Shown: piece by piece, positions 51,938 through 62,799 of the stretch | Numbering within the stretch: position 1 is the stretch's first letter | Layout: each line of letters begins with the position of its first letter | Assembly (NCBI GenBank): GCA_019633425.1 | Contig: WSUB01000069.1 | Location: forward strand, 124,001-188,000 | From: Tulasnella sp. 424 | Taxonomy: Eukaryota; Basidiomycota; Agaricomycetes; Cantharellales; Tulasnellaceae | Length of the DNA: 64,000 bases | Reading direction: 5' to 3' | Notes under the pieces: model-generated | Database searches by the model: none | What the model was told of the DNA's origin: nothing | The model's input: only the letters and a program-made list of their open reading frames with translations | Made by a program: the position numbers and the translations under genes

Positions 51938-53673
51938 TGGAGATGGATGGGATTGGTTTGGAGTAGGTTAAGAGTTTGCAAGAGGGAAGAGATTATCTGT
52001 GGAAGGGGGAGATGACTTTTCGTTTCTGGTGAGAGGGAGGAGGAGTGGACGTGTGGTGTATAAGTACCCTCGCGGGCGGGACAAAATGTGTAGAGCGGAT
52101 TTGTTCCGTAGCCTTTGGTCGCAACACAAATTGGACCCCTTTGCCCGCAAAAGGCAAATGAGTCGTTAAGCGTGGCATGAAAGCCGGCGGCCTGACAACC
52201 GATCACCCCTGAGCGTTATTGTCCCCTTCTTTCAGCAGCCTTTGAGCACACGAGCTGACGCGTGCGTTGTGATTTTAGAGAGCTCACTCACTCGCTCTCT
52301 CCGCTAAACAGGTTCTCCATAAATGCCGGCATAACGTTTCAGCTTCTAGGGGGTTGTTTCTAGAAGTGAGATGAGGTTGAGCTTTCGTTGGTGGATGGTG
52401 TGGATTTCCGAGAATGGGAACAAGCTAGGGGCAAAGTGTCGTGGTATGTGATTACTTCGAGGGAGTCCGACACAGCCACCAGCTCCCAGAAAACTTAGCA
52501 TCATCATACTCACACCTGATTGGGGTTTCGTAGACCACGACCCGCTACCTTTCTTACAAGACCGTCTGCTAGGCGGGACTACTTGCGCTCGTCTTGACGA
52601 TCGATGACTTATTACTTCTGAATTTTTTTTTTTGGTGATTTTGGTTAGAGAGCCAATTGATGACTTTGTTGCGCGAGCGGGTGTGCTGGATTACAGAGGT
52701 TTGCATAATGGTTTGCACCCCCTTCCTCCCGCGGACCCCAGCCCCACCTTCCAAATACAGTAGCCAAGCCACCTCCACCTACATAGCCATCACGCCGACG
52801 TCACCAAACCTCCACGGTTGAATGACGGTATGATCATCTGTTCGGACGCCCGAGAGGTGAAGGGCTTGACAGGTTACCCATAACGACGATATATTGTACA
52901 CACCGCTTGGACCTCCTGGCTTTCTGAGTCTCTGCAACAACATTTTATCTTCAAACCGCCACGCAACAATAAGTTCTCGTAATTCTCGTGAAACGGGAGT
53001 AGGCATGGGATGAGGTAGAGTAAGAGGTTAACTTGTGGTTGTAGATGTAACAAATGTAGCGTGCTCCTTTGTCATGTTGACTGTTTGGGAAGGTGGGGCC
53101 GGGGTTCGCGGAAGGAAGGGGGTGCAAACCATTATGCAAACCTCTGTAGTTGGTGGCCTGTATGGTCTGCGGTCCATATCGTATTGCCACCATGAAATTT
53201 AGTGGGGGACGCTCTCGTGTCCTGCAACCCCCGAGCTTCCAATCACGAAGTTGATTTCATTCCAGGAAAGTGAGACGTAAATCTAATCTTATCTCGGCGG
53301 CACGTCCTGTTGGCCCGCGCGATGATATTGTGGAACGCCACCAGGCGTGGGAGGATTACGTGTTCCGCGGATCTCCCACTATCCCGTGCCTTGCACAACA
53401 GGTTCTAACAACCTCAGCATTGTTCCAACCGAATCCAACGTTTAAACGTTCCCCTCCGTGTTACAGAAGCAGCCTTGAAGACTCTCAATACACACTGAGA
53501 CTACTGTAGCCCAACCATTGCCCATCGGTGTTCGTTTGGCGATACCAAGCCTCCTAAGCCAAGTTGTACGTCACGGTTCACAGCCTGGTTCGCTTTTTTC
53601 CTCACTCAGGTCTGTCATTTCAGAAGAACCCCTTAACTATTCCAGGTCCCTTCGTCGTAGAGAGAGTATTACT
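51938..53673. other. Junction of units 1 and 2, with MITE
   Basis: Holds the promoter of the orphan gene in unit 1 (a 'tgtataagta' TATA-like element near 52058), the end of unit 1 near 52508, the start of unit 2, the MITE at 52694-53146, and the promoter of the second amidohydrolase. No further coding sequence. Confidence 0.55.
52694..53146. mobile_element. MITE-like element with 59-bp terminal inverted repeats
   Basis: A 453-bp non-coding insert. Its ends, 52694-52752 and 53088-53146, are inverted copies matching at 56 of 59 positions, beginning CAGAGGTTTGCATAATGG. It is flanked by TA on both sides (52692-52693 and 53147-53148), consistent with a TA target duplication as made by Tc1/mariner-type transposases. 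The homologous sites in units 1 and 3 lack the insert, so it arrived after the duplication. No transposase frame is present, so it must have been mobilised by an enzyme elsewhere. Confidence 0.85.
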
Positions 53674-56530
53674 ATGCTCAGTTCCAAGCCATCCTCCAAA
53701 CACCCAGTCGATGCCGGAACACCGGCCGCGGACGACGAAACAACCCCTCTCACCAAGGCTGAGGTTGACAAGCGGGAGCCTTATTCCCCAGGGGGGCGGT
53801 ATGTAACTCGATCTCGGATACGAGCAGCCCTTATTGGTGTGGCCATTGGCGTAGTCGCTGCACTCTCCCAGCCATCTCGCCCTTCCGACTGCCTCCCGGA
53901 ATCCTGGGCACTCTGCACAAAAGGCCACAACAGTGCTATATACACCGTCGATCCCACCAATCCGACGGTCGAATGCGTTGTTGTTCATCAAAAGTCGATA
54001 GTCTACTGGGGCACCAGGAAATACGTGAAGAAGACGTGGGGGGATCGGGATGCGATTATTCCATCTTTGCTGGGAAAGAGGGACGCACAAAAGTCATGGA
54101 GTTTGGGCGAGGAAGTGGCGAAGAAAGGATTGAAGTTCAAATATTTGAAGGATGGAGAAGCAGCTTTTCCAGGGTTTGCAGGTGAGCGAAGGTTCCCTCC
54201 GGCGACCAGTCCTGTTGTCTAACACGTACACCTCGGCCAAAAGATGCGCATGCGCATATTCTCGATTATGGGGCCACCCGCGAGCTAAATCTCGATGGTT
54301 CCTCATCCATTGAAGGTCGGTTCCCTATGAAATTCAGAGCTACTAGACGAGTCGCTGAGTGTGGCTCGCTGCTGTGTGCGGGCAGAGGTGCGAGAACGCA
54401 TCAAGCACTACATCCTTTCCAAACCGGAAATATTGAACGATACAACACTATGGATACAAACTTCTGGATGGGACCAGAACCGTTTTCCTAGCGGAAATTA
54501 TCCTTCTGCAGTGAGTACAGCGTGAAAGCTTTTTCTTGTTCCCCGCTGAACCGTTTTCTTCATTTGTTAGGCAGACCTAGAAACAGACGAACTGTTGCGC
54601 GGTAGGCCCATCGTTCTCGCACGAGTTGACTACCACGCATACTGGATCTCGCCGAGAGCTTTGGAGCTGCTCGGAGATTTACCCCATCAGGTTGATGGAG
54701 GTCTGATAGTTCGAGACGCCGAGGGCAAGCCTACAGGTGCGAACGGCGTATTTGTGTTTGGTTGGCACTACCTAACAGATTTCTCTCACTTTGCAGGGAT
54801 CTTTGTCGACAACGCCATGGCCCTGGTCGGTAAGTGTAGAGGGTCCCCCCAAATGCCCTGTTCCTGACCCTCGGATCACGAATAGATAAAGCCAAACCAA
54901 ATTGGACGACACTTGAGATGCTTTCATACTACAATACTACCATACATGATGCTCTTCGGCATGGCTTGACAAGTATACACGACGCCGCAGCATATTTGCC
55001 ATCGATCGACTTCTTCAAACTCGTAGCTGATAGAGGGGCTCTGCCGGTATGATTCTGCATCTCTTTTGCCCAGTCGGGTGTGCTGAATAATTTGAGGGGT
55101 CGTTTTAGATAAGGCTGAATCTCATGGCGCATGTAGACTCGGATGAATATTGGGGTGGACAGCTCGAGAGATTAGAAGGCTATGCTGATCACATGTTGAA
55201 CGTCCGGAGCGTGAAGCTGTTTACCGATGGTACGTGGTCCCGCCTGAGAGGAATCCGTTATCTCAACTCTGGCCACGAACTTGTATCAATTACTGCAGGG
55301 GCCCTTGGTTCCTGGGGAGCCGCGTTGTTGGAAGATTATAGTGACCAGCCGAATAACAAAGGACTGATGAGGATGTCGGACGAGACGATCCATGAGCATG
55401 TAAGGCGTTTCATTGAAGATGTGAGTGGCCGTCGAATTTTTTCGGTGTTGGTCCACGAGCTAATTCGATTGACTTCTTTTGTAGGGGTGGCAAGTGGTTA
55501 GTTCACAAACTTGATCAGAATTCTTGAGCTCTGCTAACGGGTCTCTGGCCAGAACGTGCACTGCATTGGGGTAAGTTCTTCCCGTGATGAACATATGCGA
55601 ACTACTTGTCTGACGTTAACAGGACCGAGCAAATAATGTTGTCCTTGATGCCTTCGAGAAAGCGTTGGCTAACGACACGCAGAAGCTTCGTCACCGCCTT
55701 GAACATGCTCAAATTCTGACCCAGGATGACATAAAGAGAGTTGGAAGACTCGGAAGTAAGAAATTCCTGCCTCTTACATTCGCTAAGCTAGGTCGTAACG
55801 GAAGGTGGCCTTAGTTATCGCCAGCGTACAACCAACACACTGTACCAGCGACATGTCGTATGCAGAGACTAGACTGGTAGGCCTAATGTTTGGCATTACG
55901 ATTGGCGTATATCATCTTATGCTGCTGGTCCGGGACAGGGGCCCGAAAGGATCAAAGGAGCTTACGCGTGGCAGAGCCTCATTCGGTGAGTAAACGCGTA
56001 CGGGGAACGTCGCCAGCACCAGGTGTACTCACGAAGTCGTATTGGTTATCAGCAATGGTGCCTATCTAGTAACGGGTTCTGACTTCCCCGTAGAAGGAAT
56101 CAACCCTTTATTGGGCTTCTATGCTGCGGTGACTCGGTTAGACTTGAATGGAGAGTCGCCGCATGGTCCTGGTGGCTGGTTGGTGGTTTCGGAGCACCAC
56201 GGCGAACTCGACTCGACATATTGACGGTCAATTCCAAACCCAGGTTCCCCGATGAAAGATTAACCCGAGAGCAAGCTCTCCATGGTATGACTCTGGGAGC
56301 AGCATATGCCGGAAATCAAGAAGATATAATCGGTTCGTTTCCGCTAGAGTGGACCGCGCAGTGGAAGCTGACCCCAACGGACCACGCCTGCAGGTTCATT
56401 AACTCCAGGGAAACGAGCCGACCTAGTCGTTCTGGATAAAGATATCATGCAAGTCCCGCCAGCCGAAATACTGAATACGAAGGTCAAAGCAACGATTGTA
56501 GATGGGAAATTCTTTTACGGCAAGCTGTGA
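53674..56530 (+). CDS. Membrane-anchored amidohydrolase (AH_3, YtcJ-like), unit 2
   Basis: Paralogue of the unit 1 gene with the same structure. N-terminus MLSSKPSSKHPVDAG, membrane helix ALIGVAIGVVAAL, HxH motif in GFADAHAHILDYG near 54245, LFTDGALGSWGAAL near 55300, NVHCIGDRANNVV, LRHRLEHAQIL near 55690, TGSDFPVEGINP near 56075, and GSLTPGKRADLVVLDKDI near 56400. Ends FYGKL at TGA 56528. One intron (54738-54797) is 60 nt with no stop in frame, so its retention would add 20 residues (starting GANGVFVFGW) without breaking the protein; in unit 1 the same intron is 59 nt. No disruption found. Confidence 0.85.
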
Positions 56531-56964
56531 AGCTCGTGCAATGAGTTGCTTGCTACAGTTCCGACCCTGTACTGTAACATTATGGAAGCTCTTTCTGGAT
56601 ATTTCATTTTCCGACGAGACAACTTGGACGCGGCTAGGAAGTAGGGGGAGGAGGCTGGCGAAAAGGGAGATGATACAACACAATGGATTGATAATAGACC
56701 AGACAAACAGACAAGAACGAGAAGAGACAACAAATACAAGGAAGAAAAGCAGGTCTCGAGTGAAGCGGGATTAAGAGAAATCAGACAGGAAGAGGACAAG
56801 GGAGCAGGGAGACGGGGGATACGTGGAGGCTCTGACGACAACGACCACGACGGGCTGGGTTACTAAAAGGGAACCACCTCGCCGCCCATTGGTGTACAGC
56901 AATGGATAACCTGGAGGTGAGAGATGTCAGGATCGAGTGAAAGGCTAAGACAAGGCCGAGAGAC
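56531..56964. other. Intergenic between convergent genes, unit 2
   Basis: Counterpart of 49119-49715 but shorter, missing the 170-bp block shared by units 1 and 3. It may include a last exon of the orphan gene near 56780-56916 (an open frame beginning LLSIAVHQWAARWF after a good acceptor). Confidence 0.5.
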
Positions 56965-59222
56965 TCACAAAGTAGCCGCCGTCCCGATCTTGCCCGCAGC
57001 GAGAAGCGCATAGCGGGCAACTAAGACATCGAAAACTAATCCGAAAGATGAGAGAGAGAGAGAGATGGGCTGGTTTCCGTTGTCGCTGTTGTCGTGCCTG
57101 TGACGAGAGAACGAAGGAGACGCGTGTTAGAAATAAACAAAGAAAGTCGAAACAAAGCGGGAACGCGCCATTACTCACCCTCGAGCCTCTGCGTGCGATC
57201 TTGGAGCGGTTTGCACGCCCTCGAACAAGAAACGGTTGGGGAAGGGGAGGAAGGGGAGAATAGAAGAAAGGAGAAGAGATGAGGGGAAAGGAAAACAACA
57301 AGAACGAGAGAGAGAGAGAAAGAAGAAAGAAACTTCGTCCATCGCCACCTACTTCAGAGCGCTCAAATAGCACCCCAACGCACATCTCGACACAGCAGTT
57401 CAGCGCAACCATCCTCAAGTCAGACCCGCACTTCACCCCCCGACCACTCCCCTCCACCCCTCACGCTCGCTCATCTAACACCTCCCCCTCGCTCCTCTAA
57501 CACCTCCCCCTCGAAGCACCAGCACCAACTTCAACTCGGCAAAGTTGAAGCCAGTACCGGCCCCTGGGAAGAACGTTGGGAACGAGGGACTTACCCGGCC
57601 CGGGTAAAGATCTTCGCAAAGGTTCTGCGAAGTGGATACGGCGGCGGCGGTGGTGGTGGAGGGGGGTGCTGAGGCTGAGGTGTGGTCGCCGGCAACACGA
57701 CCATGAAGGATGGGATTGGTGGGTTGGGGGCAGCTGGAGGTCTGGCGTCTACTACCACGGGCCGTACCACGACGCCCACGACGGAGGGCTCCGCCTGGAC
57801 CGACCAAGAGCGCGGTGGGGCGGCTGCGAGGAGAATCGGCCCCAGAAGCGGGGCCCGTTCTTCCTCGTCGTTTGCAACGCGCCCCCTCTTGCTGGGCCCT
57901 GCGCTCGTCTCGCCCGCGTCATTGAGGGCGCGCTTCCTCTTTGGTGTGGCACTGAGTGGACTGGGTGAGGTTGGTTCCTCCTTCGGACTGTCAAACCGAG
58001 CGGGTGTTGACCGATTCATTAGGCTCCTCACCCGTCTGGCCTTCTTCGTTGGCGAAGGCCCCTCGACATCGGCGGGAGCCAGCTGGTCTTCCTCCTCTTC
58101 CTCCTCGGTCCCCGGCTCGACCCGGCGGCGCTTTCCTAAAGCTTTCTAGATACCCAAGAAATGAAAACACACACATTCGTAAGTCGCTTCGACGATTGAA
58201 GAAAGACGTTGAACTCACCGCACTCAATCCAGCTTTCGGCTCTTTTCCATTTTCATGTGATGAATTGGCTGTCCTAGTCTTGGACGTCGACGCCGCGCTT
58301 TGGATAGGGAGCGGCGTCGATTGAGTAGAATTGATGGTTGAGGTCGAGGGACCATCGCTGTTAGCAGCAGCAATGGTCCGTCTACCTCGACGCGACCTGG
58401 GCACGAGTAGGTGGTGCACATGTTGAGCAGTCCTGAGGGCCGACTCCCTCAGGCTCCGACGAGGTGCGAGGCTGGGTGTAGCAGCACCCTTCCGTACGCG
58501 CCTCGCCTTAGTAGAACTGTCTCTTGTAGTGATTGATGATGACGATTTTGATGTGCCCGCAGTTGACTCGTGAGCTGTGTCGGAGGCGTTGGTTGGTGAG
58601 GGGAGATCAGCGGCGGCGGGATTACGTCCGAGGAGTAAGGTGCTACCCGAAGAGCCCCCCTCAGGTTGAGATCCGGGGTGATTGGCTTGAGGGATAGCCT
58701 ATTGTAAATCGCAAGGGTGAACACGTGAATTAGAGAGTGCCAGCGAACACGACAAGAGGTTTACTCACAGTCTCATGATGAGCAATGGCCTGAGCGACTA
58801 CCTCTTCAGTGGCATCAGATGCGGCCGTTGCTGAGGAAGGGCCCGCCGAGCTCGGGGCACCAAAAGCCAAAGCTTGGTCCGCGGTAGTAGAGGTGTTGGC
58901 GGCGATGGGGGCGGGCTCGACGGGAGGAGTGTTTTGACCAGCGGCGACTCCTTCGGCCTACAAAGTCGTGAATCAGCAGCGGTCGATGGCAAGAAAGCCG
59001 AGTGACGCTCACCACTTCGGCGACGTCCGGGACACGAGGACCTTGCTGGACTTGGTTTCCGCCAGGACCAGGCTGAATCCCTTGAGGGAGGACGTCGCCT
59101 TCGTGGCCGCCATCAGAGCCGTAGATGGACATGACGGAGTTGAACTGGGGATCGTTGCGGTTGAAAGCGAGTGCCTTGGCGAGTTGGGGGTTGTAGGGAT
59201 AGTTGCGTTGAGGAGCGGCCAT
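56965..59222 (-). CDS. Orphan disordered nuclear-type protein, unit 2
   Basis: Paralogue of the orphan gene in unit 1 with matching exon borders. The first 70 residues are nearly unchanged (MAAPQRNYPYNPQLAKALAF), while the middle diverges strongly in the Ala/Ser/Thr-rich and basic parts (LVPRSRRGRRT kept). Localisation-type signals PTKKARRVR and ATPKRKRALND are kept, as is YPLRRTFAKIFTR. The tail is VARYALLAAGKIGTAATL. In this copy, the reading that runs through the 'cacag' acceptor near 57102 meets a stop within the CT repeat, so the later acceptor, giving VARYALL, is favoured. The start at 59222 is chosen by homology; an upstream in-frame ATG at 59270 is not conserved. Conserved ends with a variable middle point to constraint on the termini. 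Confidence 0.65.
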
Positions 59223-60512
59223 TGGAGATGGATGGTTTGGTTTGGTTTGGAGAAGGTTAAGAGTTTGCAAGTGGGGAGAGGTTATCGGTGAGAGAGGGAG
59301 ATGACTTTTCGTTGCTGGTGAGAGGGAGGAGGAGTGGATTCGTGGTGTATAAGTACTCTCGCGGGCGGGACAAAATGTGTAGAGCGGATTTGTTCCGTAG
59401 CCTTTGGTCGCAACACAAATTGGACCCCTTTGCCCACAAAAGGCAAATGAGTCGTTAAGCGTGGCATGAAAGCCGGCGGCCTAGCAACCGATCACCCCTG
59501 AGCTTTATTGTCCCCTTCTTTCAGCAAGTCTTTGAGCACACGAACTGACGCGTGCGTTGTGATACCAGAGAGCTCACTCGCTCACTCTCTCCGCTCAACA
59601 GGTTCTCCATGAATGCCGGCAAAACGTTTCAGCTTTTAGGAGGTTTTTTCTAGGAGCGAGACGATGTTGACCTTTCGTTGGTGGGTGGTGTTGGATTTCC
59701 GAGAACGGGAACAAGCTTGGGGCAAAGTGTCGTGGTATGTGATCACTTCAAGGGAATCTGACACAGCCACCAGCTCACCCCAGAAAACCCAGCATCATCG
59801 TCATTCTGAATTGACCATCGTGAGTTGGGTATTGGGGAGAATTGGTGGTAGTACGTAGGGGGTTATACGGGGGACCCATTACCTTTCTTACACGACCCGT
59901 CTGCTAGGTGGGACTACTTGCGCTCGTCTTGACAATCGATGACTTAGTACTTTGATTTTTTTTTTGGTGATTTTGATTAGAAACCCAATTGATGACTTTG
60001 TTGCGCGAGCGGGTGTGCGGGTGTGTGGTCTGCGGTCCATATCGTATTGCCATCATGACATTTAGTGGGGGATGCTCTCGCGTCCTGCAACCCCCGAGCT
60101 TCCAATCACGCGAAGTTGATTCATCCAAAGAAAGTGAGACGTAGATCTAATCTTATCTCGGCGGCACGTTGTTGGCCCGCGCGATGATATTCTGGAACGC
60201 CACCAGGTGTGGGAGAATTACGAGTTCCGGGAATCTCCCACTGTCCTGTGCCTTGTTCAACAACCCAGGTGCAGCGTAGTTCCAACGTTCCCCTCCATGT
60301 TACAGAAGCAGCATTGAAGACTCTCGAGACACTTTGAGACTATTTTAGCTTAACCATTGCCCATCGGTGTTGGTTTGGTGATACCAAGCCTCCCGAGCCA
60401 AGTTGTACGTCAAGGCTCACAGCCTGGTTCGCTTTTTTCCTCACCGAGGTCTAACATTTCGGAAGAACCCCTTAACTATTCCGTGTCCCTTCGTCGTAGA
60501 GGGAATATTGCT
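59223..60512. other. Junction of units 2 and 3
   Basis: Promoter of the orphan gene of unit 2 ('tgtataagta' near 59346), end of unit 2, start of unit 3 near 59873, and the duplicated amidohydrolase upstream region. The site where unit 2 holds the MITE is empty here (near 60010-60030). Confidence 0.55.
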
Positions 60513-62234
60513 ATGCCCAGTTCCAACCCATCCTCCAAAAACCCCGTCGATGCCGCCTACGACGAACAACCGCTCTCACAAAGGCTAAGGTTGACAAGCG
60601 CGAGCCTCATTCCCCAGGCAGGCGGTATATAAGTCGATCTCGGATACAAACAGTCCTTTCTGGCGTGGCCATCGGCATAGTCGTTGCACTCTCCCAGCGG
60701 TCTCGCTCTTCCGACTGCCTACCGGATTCCTGGGCACTCTGCACAAAAGGCCACAACAGTGCTATATACACCGTCGATCCCACCAATCCGACGGTCGAAT
60801 GCATCGTTGTTCATTAAAAGTCAATAGTCGGCTGGGGCACCAAGGAATACGTGAAGAAGACGTGGGGGGGATCGGGATACGATTGGTCCGCCTTTGCTGG
60901 GAAAGAGGGACGCTCAAAAGACATTTAGTCTGGGTGAAGAGGTGGTGAAATCTCAACTCTGACCACGACCTTGTATCAATTACTGCAGGGGCCCTCGGTT
61001 CCTGGGGAGCCGCGTTGTTGGAAGACTATAGTGACCAGCCGAACAACCAAGGACTGATGAGGATGTCAGAAGAGACGATCCAAGAGCATGTAAGGCTTTC
61101 ATTGAAGATGTGAGTCGCCGTCGGATCTTTTCGGTGTTGGGCCAGGAGCTAATTCGATTGACTTCTTTTGGTGTGGCAAGTGGTTAGTTCGTAAGCTTGA
61201 TCGGAACTCCTGAGCTCTGCTAACGGGTTTCCGGCCAGAACGTACACTGCCTCGGGGTAAGCTCTTCTCGCGATGAATGCGTGTAAACTACTTATCTGAC
61301 ATTAACAGGACCGAGCAAATAAAGTTGTCCTTGATGCCTTCGAGAAAGCGTTGGCTAACGACACGCAGAAGCTCCGTCACCGCCTCGAACATGCTCAAAT
61401 TCTGACCCAAGACGACATAAAGAGAGTTGGAAAACTCGGAAGTAAGAAATTCCTGCTTCTTGCGATCCCTATGCTAGCTCGTAGCCCACAGTGGCCTTAG
61501 TTATCGCCAGCGTACAACCAACACACTGTACCAGCGACATGTCGTATGCAGAGACCAGACTGGTAAGCCAAGCATTTAGCATTGCGATTGGCGGACATTA
61601 TTTTACGCTGCTGGCCTGGGACAGGGACCCCAAAGGATCAAAGGAGCTTACGCGTGGCAGAGCCTCATTCGGTGAGTAAACGCGTATGGTCACGTTGCCA
61701 CCGTCAGGTGTACTCACGAAGTCGCATCGGTTATCAGCAACGGTGCCTACCTAGTAACAGGTTCGGACTTCCCTGTGGAAGGAATCAACCCTTTATTGGG
61801 CTTCTATGTCGCGGTGACTCGGTTAGACTTGAATGGGGAGTCGCCGTATGGTCCTGGTGGCTGGTTGGTGGTTTTTGAGCACCACGGCGAACTCGACTCG
61901 ACATGTTGACGGTTAATTCCAAACCCTCGTTCCCCGATGAAAGATTGACCCGAGAACAAGCTCTCCATGGCATGACTCTCGGAGCAGCATGTGCCGGATA
62001 TCAAGAAGATATCATCGGTTGGTTTCCGCCCGAGTGGACCGGGCGGTGCCAGAAGCTGATCGCAACGGGCCACGCCCCGCAGGTTCGTTAACTCCCGGGA
62101 AACGAGCCGACCTCGTCGTTCTGGACAAGGATATCATGCAAGTCCCACCAGCCGAAATACTGAATACGAAGGTCAAAGCAACGATTGTAGATGTGGAACT
62201 TGTTTTACGGCAAGCTGTAAAGCTCGTGCAATGA
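60513..62234 (+). pseudogene. Amidohydrolase pseudogene, unit 3
   Basis: Homologous to the genes at 46267 and 53674 but broken. After MPSSNPSSKNPVDA a deletion shifts the frame. A stop (TAA near 60816) replaces a Gln codon after the segment matching CVVVH. An internal deletion at about 60948-60950 removes some 1.1 kb relative to unit 1 (about 46720-47853), including the HxH metal site. The exon for GWQV has lost its acceptor AG (near 61168). The 3' end is frameshifted, so KLFYGKL is replaced. The exons from 61310 on (HRLEHAQ, TGSDFPVEG, GSLTPGKRADL) are otherwise well preserved, which suggests recent loss of function. Confidence 0.85.
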
Positions 62235-62799
62235 GTTGCTTGCTACAGTTCCGACCGTGTACCGTAACATTATGGAAGCTCTTTCTGGATATTTCATTTT
62301 ACAGGGTCAGTTTTGAACAGTCCATCTTCCAGACACTGGCGAAGGTCAGTACGATAACCCATCACCCGGTTGCTCGCAGATGTGGTCATCGCTCTTGCCC
62401 CACTTTCTTTTGTGAACCGGTCTATGCACTACTGACTGCGAGGCTCTCGGCTGACGGCGCAAGGCTGACTCCGACGAGACAACTTGGACGCGGCTATGAA
62501 GTAGGCGGAGGACGCTGGCGAAAAGGGAGATACAACACAATGGATTGATAATAGACAAGACAAGAACGAGAAGAGAGACAACAAATACAAAGAAGAAACG
62601 CAGGACTTGAGCGAGGAGGGATTAGGATAGGAAGAGTACAAGGGAGAAGGGAGATACGTGGAGGCTCTGGCGACAACGACAACGACGGGCTGGGTTACTA
62701 AAAGCGAACCACCTCGCCGCCCATTGGTGTACAACAATGGATAGCCTGGAAGTGAGAGATGTTAGGATCGAGTGAAAGACTAAGACAAGACCGAGAGAC
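62235..62799. other. Intergenic between pseudogene and orphan gene, unit 3
   Basis: Contains the 170-bp block also found in unit 1. As in unit 2, an open stretch after an acceptor near 62744 (SIVVHQWAARWF) may be an extra last exon of the orphan gene. Confidence 0.45.

Larger units (their letters stand above)
45796..52508 (+). repeat. Segmental tandem repeat, unit 1
   Basis: Unit of 6.7 kb with an amidohydrolase gene (plus) and an orphan gene (minus), followed directly by unit 2 in the same direction. Shared anchors include 'tttgttgcgcgagcg' near 45950, 52665 and 59997. Introns and intergenic DNA are also duplicated. Confidence 0.9.
52509..59872 (+). repeat. Segmental tandem repeat, unit 2
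   Basis: Direct copy of unit 1. It is longer (about 7.36 kb), chiefly because of the 453-bp MITE at its left end and extra sequence at 59810-59872, and it lacks the 170-bp segment of units 1 and 3. Both genes look intact. Confidence 0.9.
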
